Source of the DNA: G963663315 sp965116335
GTDB lineage: Bacteria; Pseudomonadota; Gammaproteobacteria; Arenicellales; Poriferihabitantaceae
Direction: 5' to 3'
NCBI GenBank assembly: GCA_965116335.1
Contig: OZ220677.1
Span: forward strand, 1,798,001-1,862,000
DNA length: 64,000 nucleotides
Shown here: one piece after another, positions 7,092 to 14,670 of the stretch
Layout: every line of letters begins with the position of its first letter
Position numbering within the stretch: position 1 is the first letter of the stretch
Translations under genes and position numbers: made by a program
Notes under the pieces: generated by a model
The model's input: only the letters and a program-made list of their open reading frames with translations
The model's database searches: none
Told to the model about the DNA's origin: nothing

Positions 7092-8601
7092 GTGTCAACG
7101 CAATTCTAAAATGTCCCCTTTTCTGCACAGTTAAGATGTCCCCTTTTACTCAAAGGAATGTCCGGTAGGTTGGACGAAATGAGCGTAGCGAATGGAGTCC
7201 AACCTACCGGGCGAGTTCTGTTCTTCGCCTGGATTCATCTGGAATGCGCTCCGGCGGTTACCGGATACCGACGCCAGGGGTGATCCGGTGCAGGTTTATG
7301 GCGGGGTCGGCTAGCTTGTCTGGCTTTGGCCTGGTTGACGACTGACTGGACGCTTTTCTCATCGGCCAGTGGGATGGGAGGTTCTCCTTGTTTGAGGATT
7401 CGGTACGGTAGGGCGCGTCCTTTGTACAGTAGGGTAATGGTTCCATCGAAAGCCGCACACACGGTGATAGTGGCCTTTCGCAAGGCATAGCCGGGGGCTT
7501 GGGTCTGTATCTGATACTCGCGGTTTTGGAACTGGCAGGTCAGGTTCTTTGACAAGGTGCGGGTATGTTGTGGGCACAGGATCAGGGCGAGTTCGGATGG
7601 GGTGTGCAGGACGGGTCGGTGGGTATCGTGGGTGCTGTGGGGGGCGATGGCAAAGCGCTGGTTGTACGTTTCGATAAAGGCGGGCAGGAAGGCATTAGCG
7701 GTTTCCTGGTTCGAGATATTGCGAAGTCGCAGTTCTTTCACCAGTCGGTCCTGTAGCGTCTGGTTGGCTCGCTCCACGCGTCCTTTCGCTTGCGGGGTAT
7801 GGGCGTGTATGGCCTGGATGTCCAGGGTTCTTAAGGCACGGGAGAATTGAGTCCGTTCTCCTTCGCGCTGGGGATGATTGACCCGGAAGATACTGTGTTT
7901 GTCACTGTACAGCGCGACCGGACGCCCATGTTGTTGCAGATACTGTGCCAGGGTCTCCAGGTAGGCTTGAGTGGTTTCAGCCTGTACAAAACGCAAGGCC
8001 AACAGACGGCTGGTGGCGTCATCAATGAATACGATCAGCGTGCACGCCTCTGCCCTGCCTTCAAACCAGTCATGCGGAGAACCATCAATCTGCACCAACT
8101 CCCCGAAACAGGGGCGACGCGCCCGACGTGGATGAATGCGAGCCTTGCGACGTGACTTGGGTTGCCACAACCCATCCGCGATCATCCATCGGCGCAGAGT
8201 CTCACGGGAAATGGATTCCCCATGAAGCTCCAACAACTTCTCACTCGCCAAAGTCGGACCAAAGTCCCGGTAACGTTCCCGAACCAAAGACAACACCGCC
8301 TGGCGCACAGACAAAGACCGGGCATTGCCCGGAGTCTTTCCCCGATGACCCGACACCAACCCCTCTGCCCCAAACTCCCGATAGCGGCGCACCAGACGCT
8401 TGACCTGCCGAACACTCAAACCCAAACGCCGGGCTGCCTGATGCTGACGAAGTCGTTTGCTAATGACATCTTGAATGACCGAAACTCGATCCAACTCCCC
8501 AATACTCAATGTGATGACCCCTTTGTCCATCAATCCCCCCTAATAAAAAAGGGGACATTTTAGAATTGCTAAAAGGGGACATTACAGAATTGCGCTGACA
8601 C
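7092..8601 (-). mobile_element. IS1202-like (ISNCY) insertion sequence
   Basis: A 1510-bp element with 31-bp terminal inverted repeats (7092-7122 and 8571-8601) that match at 28 of 31 bases and start GTGTCA. Both ends carry a second internal copy of the AAAAGGGGACATT motif (8547-8568 and 7131-7149), a layout seen in the IS1202 group. Flanks CTCGGTGCTCTCTG (7078-7091) and TTCGGCGCTCTCTG (8602-8615) agree at 12 of 14 bases and may be an aged target duplication. Between the left end and the transposase stop lies a perfect 14-bp stem CCGGTAGGTTGGAC (7162-7175/7197-7210), probably a bidirectional terminator or an extragenic palindrome carried along. Confidence 0.88.
7235..8530 (-). CDS. ISNCY/IS1202-like DDE transposase
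   Basis: A 431-residue transposase. An N-terminal helix-turn-helix (RQHQAARRLGLSVRQVKRLV) is followed by an integrase-like core with Asp in ELVQIDGSPHDWF, Asp in VALYSDKHSIFR and Glu in QAKGRVERANQTLQDRL. The start is taken at ATG 8530, which follows a GGGGGGA ribosome-binding site; a TTG one codon earlier is the alternative. The frame is intact. The gene reads toward yhhQ. Confidence 0.9.
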   Translation of the reverse strand: MDKGVITLSIGELDRVSVIQDVISKRLRQHQAARRLGLSVRQVKRLVRRYREFGAEGLVSGHRGKTPGNARSLSVRQAVLSLVRERYRDFGPTLASEKLLELHGESISRETLRRWMIADGLWQPKSRRKARIHPRRARRPCFGELVQIDGSPHDWFEGRAEACTLIVFIDDATSRLLALRFVQAETTQAYLETLAQYLQQHGRPVALYSDKHSIFRVNHPQREGERTQFSRALRTLDIQAIHAHTPQAKGRVERANQTLQDRLVKELRLRNISNQETANAFLPAFIETYNQRFAIAPHSTHDTHRPVLHTPSELALILCPQHTRTLSKNLTCQFQNREYQIQTQAPGYALRKATITVCAAFDGTITLLYKGRALPYRILKQGEPPIPLADEKSVQSVVNQAKARQASRPRHKPAPDHPWRRYPVTAGAHSR

Positions 8602-8616
8602 TTCGGCGCTCTCTGG

Positions 8617-8697
8617 TTGATCGGGGTGGTCATTGCCCTTATACTGTGTGCAGGGCTTGTATTGATAATCAAATATCCAACCGGAGAGATGCCATGA
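8617..8697 (+). CDS. Tiny one-TM peptide frame coupled to the next gene (possibly truncated)
   Basis: From TTG 8617 the frame gives 26 residues: a hydrophobic stretch IGVVIALILCAGLVLIIKY, then PTGEMP and a stop at 8695-8697 that overlaps the next ATG (8694) as ATGA. The frame is open back to the insertion sequence end, adding FGALW before it. It may be the tail of a membrane protein cut by the insertion, or a leader peptide. Evidence is the membrane-like composition and the ATGA coupling only. Confidence 0.35.
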   Translation: MIGVVIALILCAGLVLIIKYPTGEMP

Positions 8698-9317
8698 CCA
8701 GACTGTTAATTGTATTCACCGCATTGCTTTTAGTCACCCCCCCCCCCGCACAGGCTGACAGTGTTCAAATGCAATGCCCGGCCAGCGTCAAGGAGGGCGG
8801 ATTAGTCGCCCATGCGGCTTTTGATTGCCCGGTAGATGGTTTGCCGATAGGAAAGGAGTATTGCGAGTATCGGGATGTCCCAAACAATGATGATTGGAGG
8901 GATTTTGATCTGCCTGAAAGGATACGGACTAGACCGCGGGCCTATATCACGATTAACGCCACTACAGGCGGACAATGGATTGTTGCGAGTGCCAGTATTC
9001 CACTAATGATTGCGGGGCAAGTTGGCGCGGGTGCGAGTATCCAACGCCACACTATACAGGCGGGGAAAACGAAAAAAATAGAAGTGTTAGTTTATGGAAG
9101 GGCAAATTATCGCAAGGAAGGCAACACGACCGGGGATATTGTGGTAATTCCTCCAGGAAGTAGTGATTTTAATGATGCAATAGCATCTTGTACGGTTACG
9201 GTACAGGATGATGATAATACAGCTTATGTTGGATCGCGATACCGTCATCCTTATGGTGGAACCTGGCAATCAATGCCACATTGTTATGATGAAGTGGGTT
9301 GCGCGTCCAGGCAGTAA
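8694..9317 (+). CDS. Secreted protein with an 11-C tract in its signal peptide, unknown function
   Basis: A 207-residue protein from ATG 8694, chosen because GGAGAGAT lies just upstream and a signal peptide follows at once (MTRLLIVFTALLLVTPPPAQ, cleavage likely after AQA). A longer frame begins at 8646. The mature part has six or more cysteines and a stretch ending CTVTVQDDDNTAYVG that recalls the last strand of Calx-beta domains, but I do not recognise the family. The codons for TPPP form a run of 11 cytosines (8737-8747) in the signal peptide. Slippage there would shift the frame and switch the protein off. Confidence 0.65.
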   Translation: MTRLLIVFTALLLVTPPPAQADSVQMQCPASVKEGGLVAHAAFDCPVDGLPIGKEYCEYRDVPNNDDWRDFDLPERIRTRPRAYITINATTGGQWIVASASIPLMIAGQVGAGASIQRHTIQAGKTKKIEVLVYGRANYRKEGNTTGDIVVIPPGSSDFNDAIASCTVTVQDDDNTAYVGSRYRHPYGGTWQSMPHCYDEVGCASRQ

Positions 9318-9430
9318 AGGGCGGATATGACCCTCGCGGGTGGGAATCCGGGTGTGGGAATCCGGGTTGACCTGATGGCGCAACCCGTCCAGAATAGGAA
9401 CACCAGAAAAAAACAGACAGGCAACGATTT

Positions 9431-9712
9431 ATGACCATTACAACCGCGTTAATCTTACTGATTGTTACCATTGTCGGCGTGGGCGTGGCATTGGCCGGAG
9501 TAATCATACCAGCCAATAATCGCCAGAGCCGGGATATTGCCAGGCTACGGCAAGAAATGAATCAGGACATTACCGGACTACGGCAGGAAATGAACCAGCA
9601 GGCGCAACAGATCAACCAGATCGCCCACCAGGTGGGACACTTGGCCGGGTTACTGGAAGGCTTGCGAGGCCGTCCAATAGTGCAAGACCAACCGGAAGAA
9701 AGCCGGGTTTAA
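9431..9712 (+). CDS. Small membrane-anchored coiled-coil protein
   Basis: A 93-residue protein with one N-terminal membrane segment (ITTALILLIVTIVGVGVALA, residues 3-22). A heptad-like region then repeats LRQEMNQ twice (RLRQEMNQDITGLRQEMNQQ) and ends HLAGLLEGLRGR. It probably forms a membrane-tethered oligomer. Small proteins of this layout are widespread and unassigned. It follows the secreted-protein gene by about 110 bp, in which GTGGGAATCCGGGT occurs twice in tandem (about 9340-9366). Confidence 0.6.
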   Translation: MTITTALILLIVTIVGVGVALAGVIIPANNRQSRDIARLRQEMNQDITGLRQEMNQQAQQINQIAHQVGHLAGLLEGLRGRPIVQDQPEESRV

Positions 9713-9773
9713 TAGCGCGGTTATCCAGGACTGGATAAAATCCCGGCCAGTCCATCCACAACCCAACCCACCC

Positions 9774-9797
9774 GGTCAGCCGGGAATCCGGCTGACC
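9774..9797. terminator. Perfect hairpin, possible terminator or extragenic palindrome
   Basis: GGTCAGCCGG, loop GAAT, CCGGCTGACC: a perfect 10-bp stem 60 bases after the coiled-coil gene. There is no T-run behind it, so intrinsic termination is uncertain. The GGGAATCC centre is like the ATTCCC-N8-GGGAAT repeats elsewhere in the window. Confidence 0.45.
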
Positions 9798-9831
9798 CTT
9801 CCGACCCTTCCAAAAATGACCTTTCCGAAAA

Positions 9832-9860
9832 TTGACATAAAGCACAATAAAATATAGCAT
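9832..9860 (+). promoter_or_regulatory. Probable sigma-70 promoter of the TRAP operon
   Basis: A perfect TTGACA (9832-9837), a 17-base spacer and TAGCAT (9855-9860, four of six consensus bases) lie 65 bp before the dctP start, in an AT-rich stretch. No operator is evident. Confidence 0.5.
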
Positions 9861-9925
9861 GAGACTTTTTTAACCGACTCACTTTTAACCGACTCAAGGT
9901 TGGTATAGATATTCAGGAGAAATAA

Positions 9926-10936
9926 ATGAAATCGAAGTCTCTGAAACTTGTAATTGCTGGTTCCCTGTCACTGGTAATGGTCAGTGAAGTCATGGCAACC
10001 GAATGGAATGTGTCGCTGTGGGGGAAACGCCGCGCTTTTACCGAACATGTTGAAAAACTTGCTGAACTCGTCAGCGAAAAGACAGGCGGTGAATTCACGC
10101 TGAATCTATCGTATGGAGGATTGTCCAAAAACCGTGAGAATCTGGACGGTATTTCGATCGGCGCATTTGAAATGGCGCAGTTCTGTGCGGGCTACCATTA
10201 TGATAAAAACCCGTCCATTACCGTGCTGGAACTGCCGTTTCTGGGGGTTTCTTCATTGGAACAGGAGGTTGAAATCTCCCAGGCTGTTTACCAGCACCCT
10301 GCCGCTATTGAAGACCTTGCCCGTTGGAACGCTACACTGTTGATGCCCTCTCCGTTGCCTCAGTATAACATTGCAGGGGTTGGTGATGGCCCGAGGACAC
10401 TTGCAGAATTTGAGGGACTGGCGGTGCGGGCTACAGGCGGCATTGGCCAGGCCATGAAGGCAGTTGGTGCGGTGCCCACTTCCATGTCAGCAACTGAAGT
10501 CCGGCAGGCGCTGGATAGCGGTGTGGTTTCAGCCGTTGCATTTGCACCCCACGCCCACATGGCGTTCGGGACAGTTGGAAGCGCCGAGTGGTGGACCACG
10601 AATCTCAATCCCGGTACTGTCAACTGTCCGGTCGTTGTGAATACCGATGCCCTTGGCTCACTGAATGATACGCAACGTGAGGCACTTCTCGGTTCTGTTG
10701 ATGAGGCACTGGCTCACTATCTCTCTAACTACAACAACAAGACGATGGCTCAGTGGGGCCCGGTTCTGGATGAAAAGGGTATTGAGAAGATCACCTATAC
10801 CGAGCAAGAACTGTCTGCCTTCCGGGAGGCAGTGGCTGCCCCTGCTGCAAAGGCCTGGATCGAGGAGAACACTGCGCGTGGCTTGCCTGCACAGGAGCTC
10901 TATGATCTTGTGACCGGCATGATCGATGGTAACTGA
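9926..10936 (+). CDS. dctP: TRAP transporter solute-binding protein, DctP family
   Basis: A 336-residue periplasmic binding protein that captures an organic anion and hands it to the DctQM membrane pair, driven by a sodium or proton gradient. It has a signal peptide (MKSKSLKLVIAGSLSLVMVS, cleavage likely after MA near residue 25). The DctP core is recognisable: LVSEKTGGEFTLNLSYGGLS, then FEMAQFCAGYHYDKNP, VRATGGIGQAMKAVGAVPTS (the Arg that binds the substrate carboxylate in characterised members lies in this type of motif) and VRQALDSGVVSAV. The ATG at 9926 follows AGGAGA. It is first in dctPQM. Substrate cannot be told from sequence. Confidence 0.92.
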   Translation: MKSKSLKLVIAGSLSLVMVSEVMATEWNVSLWGKRRAFTEHVEKLAELVSEKTGGEFTLNLSYGGLSKNRENLDGISIGAFEMAQFCAGYHYDKNPSITVLELPFLGVSSLEQEVEISQAVYQHPAAIEDLARWNATLLMPSPLPQYNIAGVGDGPRTLAEFEGLAVRATGGIGQAMKAVGAVPTSMSATEVRQALDSGVVSAVAFAPHAHMAFGTVGSAEWWTTNLNPGTVNCPVVVNTDALGSLNDTQREALLGSVDEALAHYLSNYNNKTMAQWGPVLDEKGIEKITYTEQELSAFREAVAAPAAKAWIEENTARGLPAQELYDLVTGMIDGN

Positions 10937-10996
10937 GCATACCAATAATTCCCGCCGGTAGCGTACTGCCGGCGGAGTCAATACCGGAGAAATCAT

Positions 10997-11650
10997 TTGG
11001 CCGGTCACTCTGCTGTTCTCACAGACGGTACGCGCTTAAGCAGAATAGACCGTCGACTGTATCAGGTCGAATCCCTGCTGGCTCTTGTCGGCGGCTTTGC
11101 AGTGTTTTCGTTGATGTTGCTTGCCGTCGTTAGCGTCGGTGGGCGAAATTTCCTGAACCACCCTCTGCCGGGATATGTCGACTGGATTGAACAGGCGATG
11201 CCGCTGATTGCGTTTATTGGCGTTTCGTACTGTCAGAGACTCGGCGGTCACATACGGATGGACATTCTGGTCGGTTTGCTACACAGACGTTCTCTGTGGG
11301 TGGCTGAGTTCATCGGCACATTGTTAATCCTGATTTTGATGTTGTTGATGATCTGGGGAACCTGGTCCCATTTTGAGCGCTCCTTCGACTGGTCAGCGCC
11401 CTGGTGGAGCCGTGACTCCAGCCTGGATATACGCCTGCCTCTTTGGCCTGCCAAGCTGTTGGTTCCTGTAGCATTTTCAGTCCTTGCCCTGCGCATGGCA
11501 TTACAGGTCTGGGGCTATGGCAGAGCTATTCTGTCAGGCGCCTCAGAACCCGTGGCTGTGCCGCTCATTGAGGATGTCGCAAAAATTGCCGAGCAGGAAG
11601 CTAAAGCGGTATCAGGATTTGACCAGGATAAATGGAACCCATTGAAATAG
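10997..11650 (+). CDS. dctQ: TRAP transporter small permease subunit, DctQ family
   Basis: A 217-residue membrane protein with four hydrophobic segments, as expected for the small TRAP subunit: ALVGGFAVFSLMLLAVVSVG, a second around AMPLIAFIGVSYCQRLGGHI, a third FIGTLLILILMLLMIWG and a fourth LLVPVAFSVLALRMALQVWG. The motif GGHIRMDI is typical of DctQ. Translation is likely from TTG 10997, which follows CCGGAGA. It overlaps dctM by 19 bp. DctQ binds DctM in the inner membrane and is needed for uptake. Confidence 0.88.
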   Translation: MAGHSAVLTDGTRLSRIDRRLYQVESLLALVGGFAVFSLMLLAVVSVGGRNFLNHPLPGYVDWIEQAMPLIAFIGVSYCQRLGGHIRMDILVGLLHRRSLWVAEFIGTLLILILMLLMIWGTWSHFERSFDWSAPWWSRDSSLDIRLPLWPAKLLVPVAFSVLALRMALQVWGYGRAILSGASEPVAVPLIEDVAKIAEQEAKAVSGFDQDKWNPLK

Positions 11651-13041
11651 GCCTGGTTGTCACTGGTTTCCTGCTGGTTCTGGTGGTTATCGGTGTACGG
11701 GTAGCATTCGCGGCTGCCATTGCCGGGATGGTTGGTCTGATCTGGATTTTCTGGGACAAGCGTGATTATGCGCCGGAACAATTCGTCTGGGCTCTTACAG
11801 TGGCCGTGAAGACAGCCGGACAGGTTCCTCACTCCAAGATTTCTTCCCAGGCTCTGTCTCTCATCCCGACCTTCATATTGATTGGTTATCTGGCTTATTA
11901 TGCCGGTCTGACCAAAGCACTTTTTGAGGCTGCCAAGCGCTGGATCGGTTGGTTGCCCGGAGGTTTGGCGGTGGCAACCGTATTCGCTACTGCGGGATTT
12001 GCAGCTGTTTCGGGTGCTTCAGTTGCAACCTCCGCTGTCTTTGCCCGAATCGCCCTGCCGGAAATGACCGCCATCGGATATGACAAACGCTTTGCCGCCG
12101 GAGTAGTGGCCGCCGCGGGAACTCTCGCATCGTTGATTCCACCGTCAGCTATCCTTGTTATCTACGCCATAATCGTTGAGCAGGATGTCGGCGCGTTGTT
12201 GCTGGCAGGGTTTCTGCCGGGCGTGTTTTCTGCGCTTGTTTATGGTTTGTTGATCATCACAATGGCGTTTGTGGTCAAGGATTTCGGCCCTGCCGTCGGT
12301 GGCTTTTCGTGGGTTGAAAGATTCAAGTCTCTACCGCCGGTGTTTCCAATCTTTTTTGTCATCGCGATTATCATATTATTCATTTATAACCCTTTTGGTG
12401 GTGATGCCTGGGGAACGCCGACAGAAGGCGGCGCACTCGGTGCGTTTGTGGTGTTTGTGATGGCCGTTTACGGTGGCATGAAGTGGCCCCAATTCAAGAG
12501 AGCACTGATGGAAACCGCGAAACTCTCGGTCATGATCTTTACCATCATCTGGGGAGTTTTGGTGTTTGTCAGGTTTCTGGGGTTTGCCGACCTGCCCGGG
12601 GTTTTTTCAGCATGGATTACCTCTCTTGACCAGAGTCCTTTTCTTACCCTGGCTCTCATTCTGCTGGCTTACGCCGTGCTGGGTATGTTCATGGATGCAA
12701 TCGGTATGCTTATTCTGACACTCCCGGTTGTGTTTCCTGCGGTAATTGCCCTCAATGGCGGTTGGGATGTAACGGCTGGGGAGAGCGCTTTTGGACTTAC
12801 CGCCACCGGGTGCGGGATTTGGTTCGGTATAATTGTCGTGAAAATGGCCGAGCTTTGCCTGATTACACCGCCGATAGGACTCAATTGTTTTGTGGTCGCC
12901 GGTGTACGTCCCGAACTTTCTGTACAGGACGTATTCAAAGGGGTGGCGCCATTTTTTATTGCCGATGCCCTTACCATCGCCGGGTTGGTGCTGTTCCCGG
13001 GAATTGTCGTTTATTTGCCCGGTCTGTTGCTGGGTGGGTAA
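11632..13041 (+). CDS. dctM: TRAP transporter large permease subunit, DctM family
   Basis: A 469-residue protein with about 12 membrane segments, the ion-coupled channel part of the TRAP transporter. Family signatures include FATAGFAAVSGASVATSAVF, AAGTLASLIPPSAILVIYAI and, near the C-terminus, CLITPPIGLNCFVVAGVRPE. It has an extended region around residues 215-260 between two membrane helices, common in the longer DctM subgroup. It follows dctQ with a 19-bp overlap, so the three genes form one operon. The next gene, nuoA, starts 129 bp later. Confidence 0.92.
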   Translation: MEPIEIGLVVTGFLLVLVVIGVRVAFAAAIAGMVGLIWIFWDKRDYAPEQFVWALTVAVKTAGQVPHSKISSQALSLIPTFILIGYLAYYAGLTKALFEAAKRWIGWLPGGLAVATVFATAGFAAVSGASVATSAVFARIALPEMTAIGYDKRFAAGVVAAAGTLASLIPPSAILVIYAIIVEQDVGALLLAGFLPGVFSALVYGLLIITMAFVVKDFGPAVGGFSWVERFKSLPPVFPIFFVIAIIILFIYNPFGGDAWGTPTEGGALGAFVVFVMAVYGGMKWPQFKRALMETAKLSVMIFTIIWGVLVFVRFLGFADLPGVFSAWITSLDQSPFLTLALILLAYAVLGMFMDAIGMLILTLPVVFPAVIALNGGWDVTAGESAFGLTATGCGIWFGIIVVKMAELCLITPPIGLNCFVVAGVRPELSVQDVFKGVAPFFIADALTIAGLVLFPGIVVYLPGLLLGG

Positions 13042-13170
13042 TCGTGTGTGGTACTCGATAGCCTGCAATTGTCTCGCCGATACCGGGTTTTTTACAGTCA
13101 AATGATTTAGAATAACGGTTTTACGCCGGGGTAGACCCGGACCGGCCAATGAACTGAACCTGCGTTTGTT

Positions 13171-13527
13171 TTGTTAACCGATTATTTACCGATCCTGTTA
13201 TTTATCATCGTCGGCATCGCCGTCGGTGGCATCGCTATGTCAGCAGGGAGGATATTGGCTCCGAGCAACCCGGACGAACAAAAGAATTCGCCGTATGAGT
13301 GCGGGTTCGAAGCATTCGAAGATTCCAGGATGAAATTTGACATCCGCTATTATCTGGTTGCCATCCTGTTTATTATTTTTGATCTTGAAATTGCGTTTCT
13401 GTTTCCGTGGGCAATTGTGCTGGATGAAATCGGCGTGTTCGGGTTCTGGGCGATGATGTTGTTCCTCGGAGTCCTGGTAGTCGGGTTCATCTATGAATGG
13501 AAAAAGGGCGCGCTGGAATGGGAGTAG
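13171..13527 (+). CDS. nuoA: NADH-quinone oxidoreductase subunit A
   Basis: A 118-residue membrane subunit of complex I with three hydrophobic helices. The conserved SPYECGFEAFEDSRMKFDIR loop (ND3-like, which lies near the quinone site) and FDIRYYLVAILFIIFDLEIA confirm the family. A TTG at 13171 is the likely start (MLTDYLPILLFI). The 129 bp upstream contain no tRNA-Leu gene, which often precedes nuoA in related bacteria, and no convincing promoter was found, so the operon start may lie there or upstream in the TRAP region. Confidence 0.95.
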   Translation: MLTDYLPILLFIIVGIAVGGIAMSAGRILAPSNPDEQKNSPYECGFEAFEDSRMKFDIRYYLVAILFIIFDLEIAFLFPWAIVLDEIGVFGFWAMMLFLGVLVVGFIYEWKKGALEWE

Positions 13528-13532
13528 ATTAA

Positions 13533-14030
13533 ATGGCACTCGAAGGCACCTTGCAGGAAGGATTTGCGACAGCCCGGCTGGATGACCTGATTAACTGGGC
13601 GCGAACCGGCTCAATGTGGCCGATGACTTTCGGTCTTGCCTGTTGTGCGGTGGAAATGATGCAGGCGGGTGCGGCTCGCTATGACCTCGACCGCTTCGGC
13701 GTTATATTCAGGCCGAGTCCCAGACAATCTGATGTCATGATCGTGGCCGGCACTCTGACCAACAAGATGGCGCCTGCCCTGCGTAAGGTATACGACCAGA
13801 TGGCCGAACCGCGCTGGGTTATCTCGATGGGATCATGCGCCAATGGCGGCGGTTATTACCATTATTCCTATTCCGTGGTGCGCGGCTGTGATCGCATCAT
13901 ACCGGTAGATGTGTATGTTCCCGGTTGTCCACCTACCGCCGAAGCATTGATTTACGGTATCCTGCAATTACAGAAGAAAATCAGGAAAACCAGTACGATC
14001 GCGCGCCCAGCCGTGATCTCGGCAACCTGA
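13533..14030 (+). CDS. nuoB: NADH-quinone oxidoreductase subunit B
   Basis: A 165-residue peripheral subunit holding cluster N2, the last iron-sulfur centre before quinone. Ligand cysteines are seen in FGLACCAVEMMQ (paired Cys), ISMGSCANGGGYYHYSYS and DVYVPGCPPTAEAL. Five bases separate it from nuoA and 19 from nuoC. Confidence 0.97.
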   Translation: MALEGTLQEGFATARLDDLINWARTGSMWPMTFGLACCAVEMMQAGAARYDLDRFGVIFRPSPRQSDVMIVAGTLTNKMAPALRKVYDQMAEPRWVISMGSCANGGGYYHYSYSVVRGCDRIIPVDVYVPGCPPTAEALIYGILQLQKKIRKTSTIARPAVISAT

Positions 14031-14049
14031 TTTACGGAACCATTTTGAC

Positions 14050-14670
14050 ATGATGACCCTGTCCGCATTGTCCGGGTACTTGACCGAATTGCTTGGCGAA
14101 GACTTGATCGCCAGCAAAATCCGGCTGGGTGAACTGACCTGCGAAGTCCGGGCGCGGGCAATCACCGATGTTTGCAATCGCCTGAGAGACGATCCGAAGA
14201 CCCGGTTCGATCAGTTGATTGATCTTTGCGGTATGGACTACTCCACCTGGGGCCAGGAAGGCGGCGACCCCTGGTCGGGCAGCCGTTACGCGGTGGTCTA
14301 TCATTTGATGTCACTTGATAATAATCAGCGTATCCGGTTGCGCTGTGGGCTGGACGATGAGCAGCCGATTATTGACTCGGTGATTGAGGTCTGGCCCTCA
14401 GCCGACTGGTTTGAACGTGAAGCCTTTGACTTGTATGGAATTATTTTCAACGGGCACCCGGATCTGCGCCGTCTGTTGACGGATTATGGTTTTATCGGTC
14501 ATCCGTTCCGCAAGGATTTCCCGCTGTCGGGGCAGGTGGAAATGCGTTTCGATGAAGAGCAGGGGCGAGTCATCTATCAGCCGGTCACAATCGAAGACCG
14601 TATCCTGGTTCCACGTACCATTCGCAAGGATACATTCGCCGGTTCCGGCCCGGTCGAGGCGTCGGACTGA
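14050..14670 (+). CDS. nuoC: NADH-quinone oxidoreductase subunit C
   Basis: A 206-residue hydrophilic subunit of the complex I connecting module. Signature AVYHLMSLDNNQRIRLRC, then DWFEREAFDLYGIIFNGHPD and LRRLLTDYGFIGHPFRKDFP. It is separate from nuoD, unlike the fused NuoCD of enterobacteria. The stop overlaps the nuoD ATG by one base. Confidence 0.97.
   Translation: MMTLSALSGYLTELLGEDLIASKIRLGELTCEVRARAITDVCNRLRDDPKTRFDQLIDLCGMDYSTWGQEGGDPWSGSRYAVVYHLMSLDNNQRIRLRCGLDDEQPIIDSVIEVWPSADWFEREAFDLYGIIFNGHPDLRRLLTDYGFIGHPFRKDFPLSGQVEMRFDEEQGRVIYQPVTIEDRILVPRTIRKDTFAGSGPVEASD

Noticed and set aside
13042..13170. Possible tRNA-Leu before nuoA
   Set aside because: The spacer does not fold into a cloverleaf and has no TTCRA arm; the TRAP operon, not secG, lies upstream.
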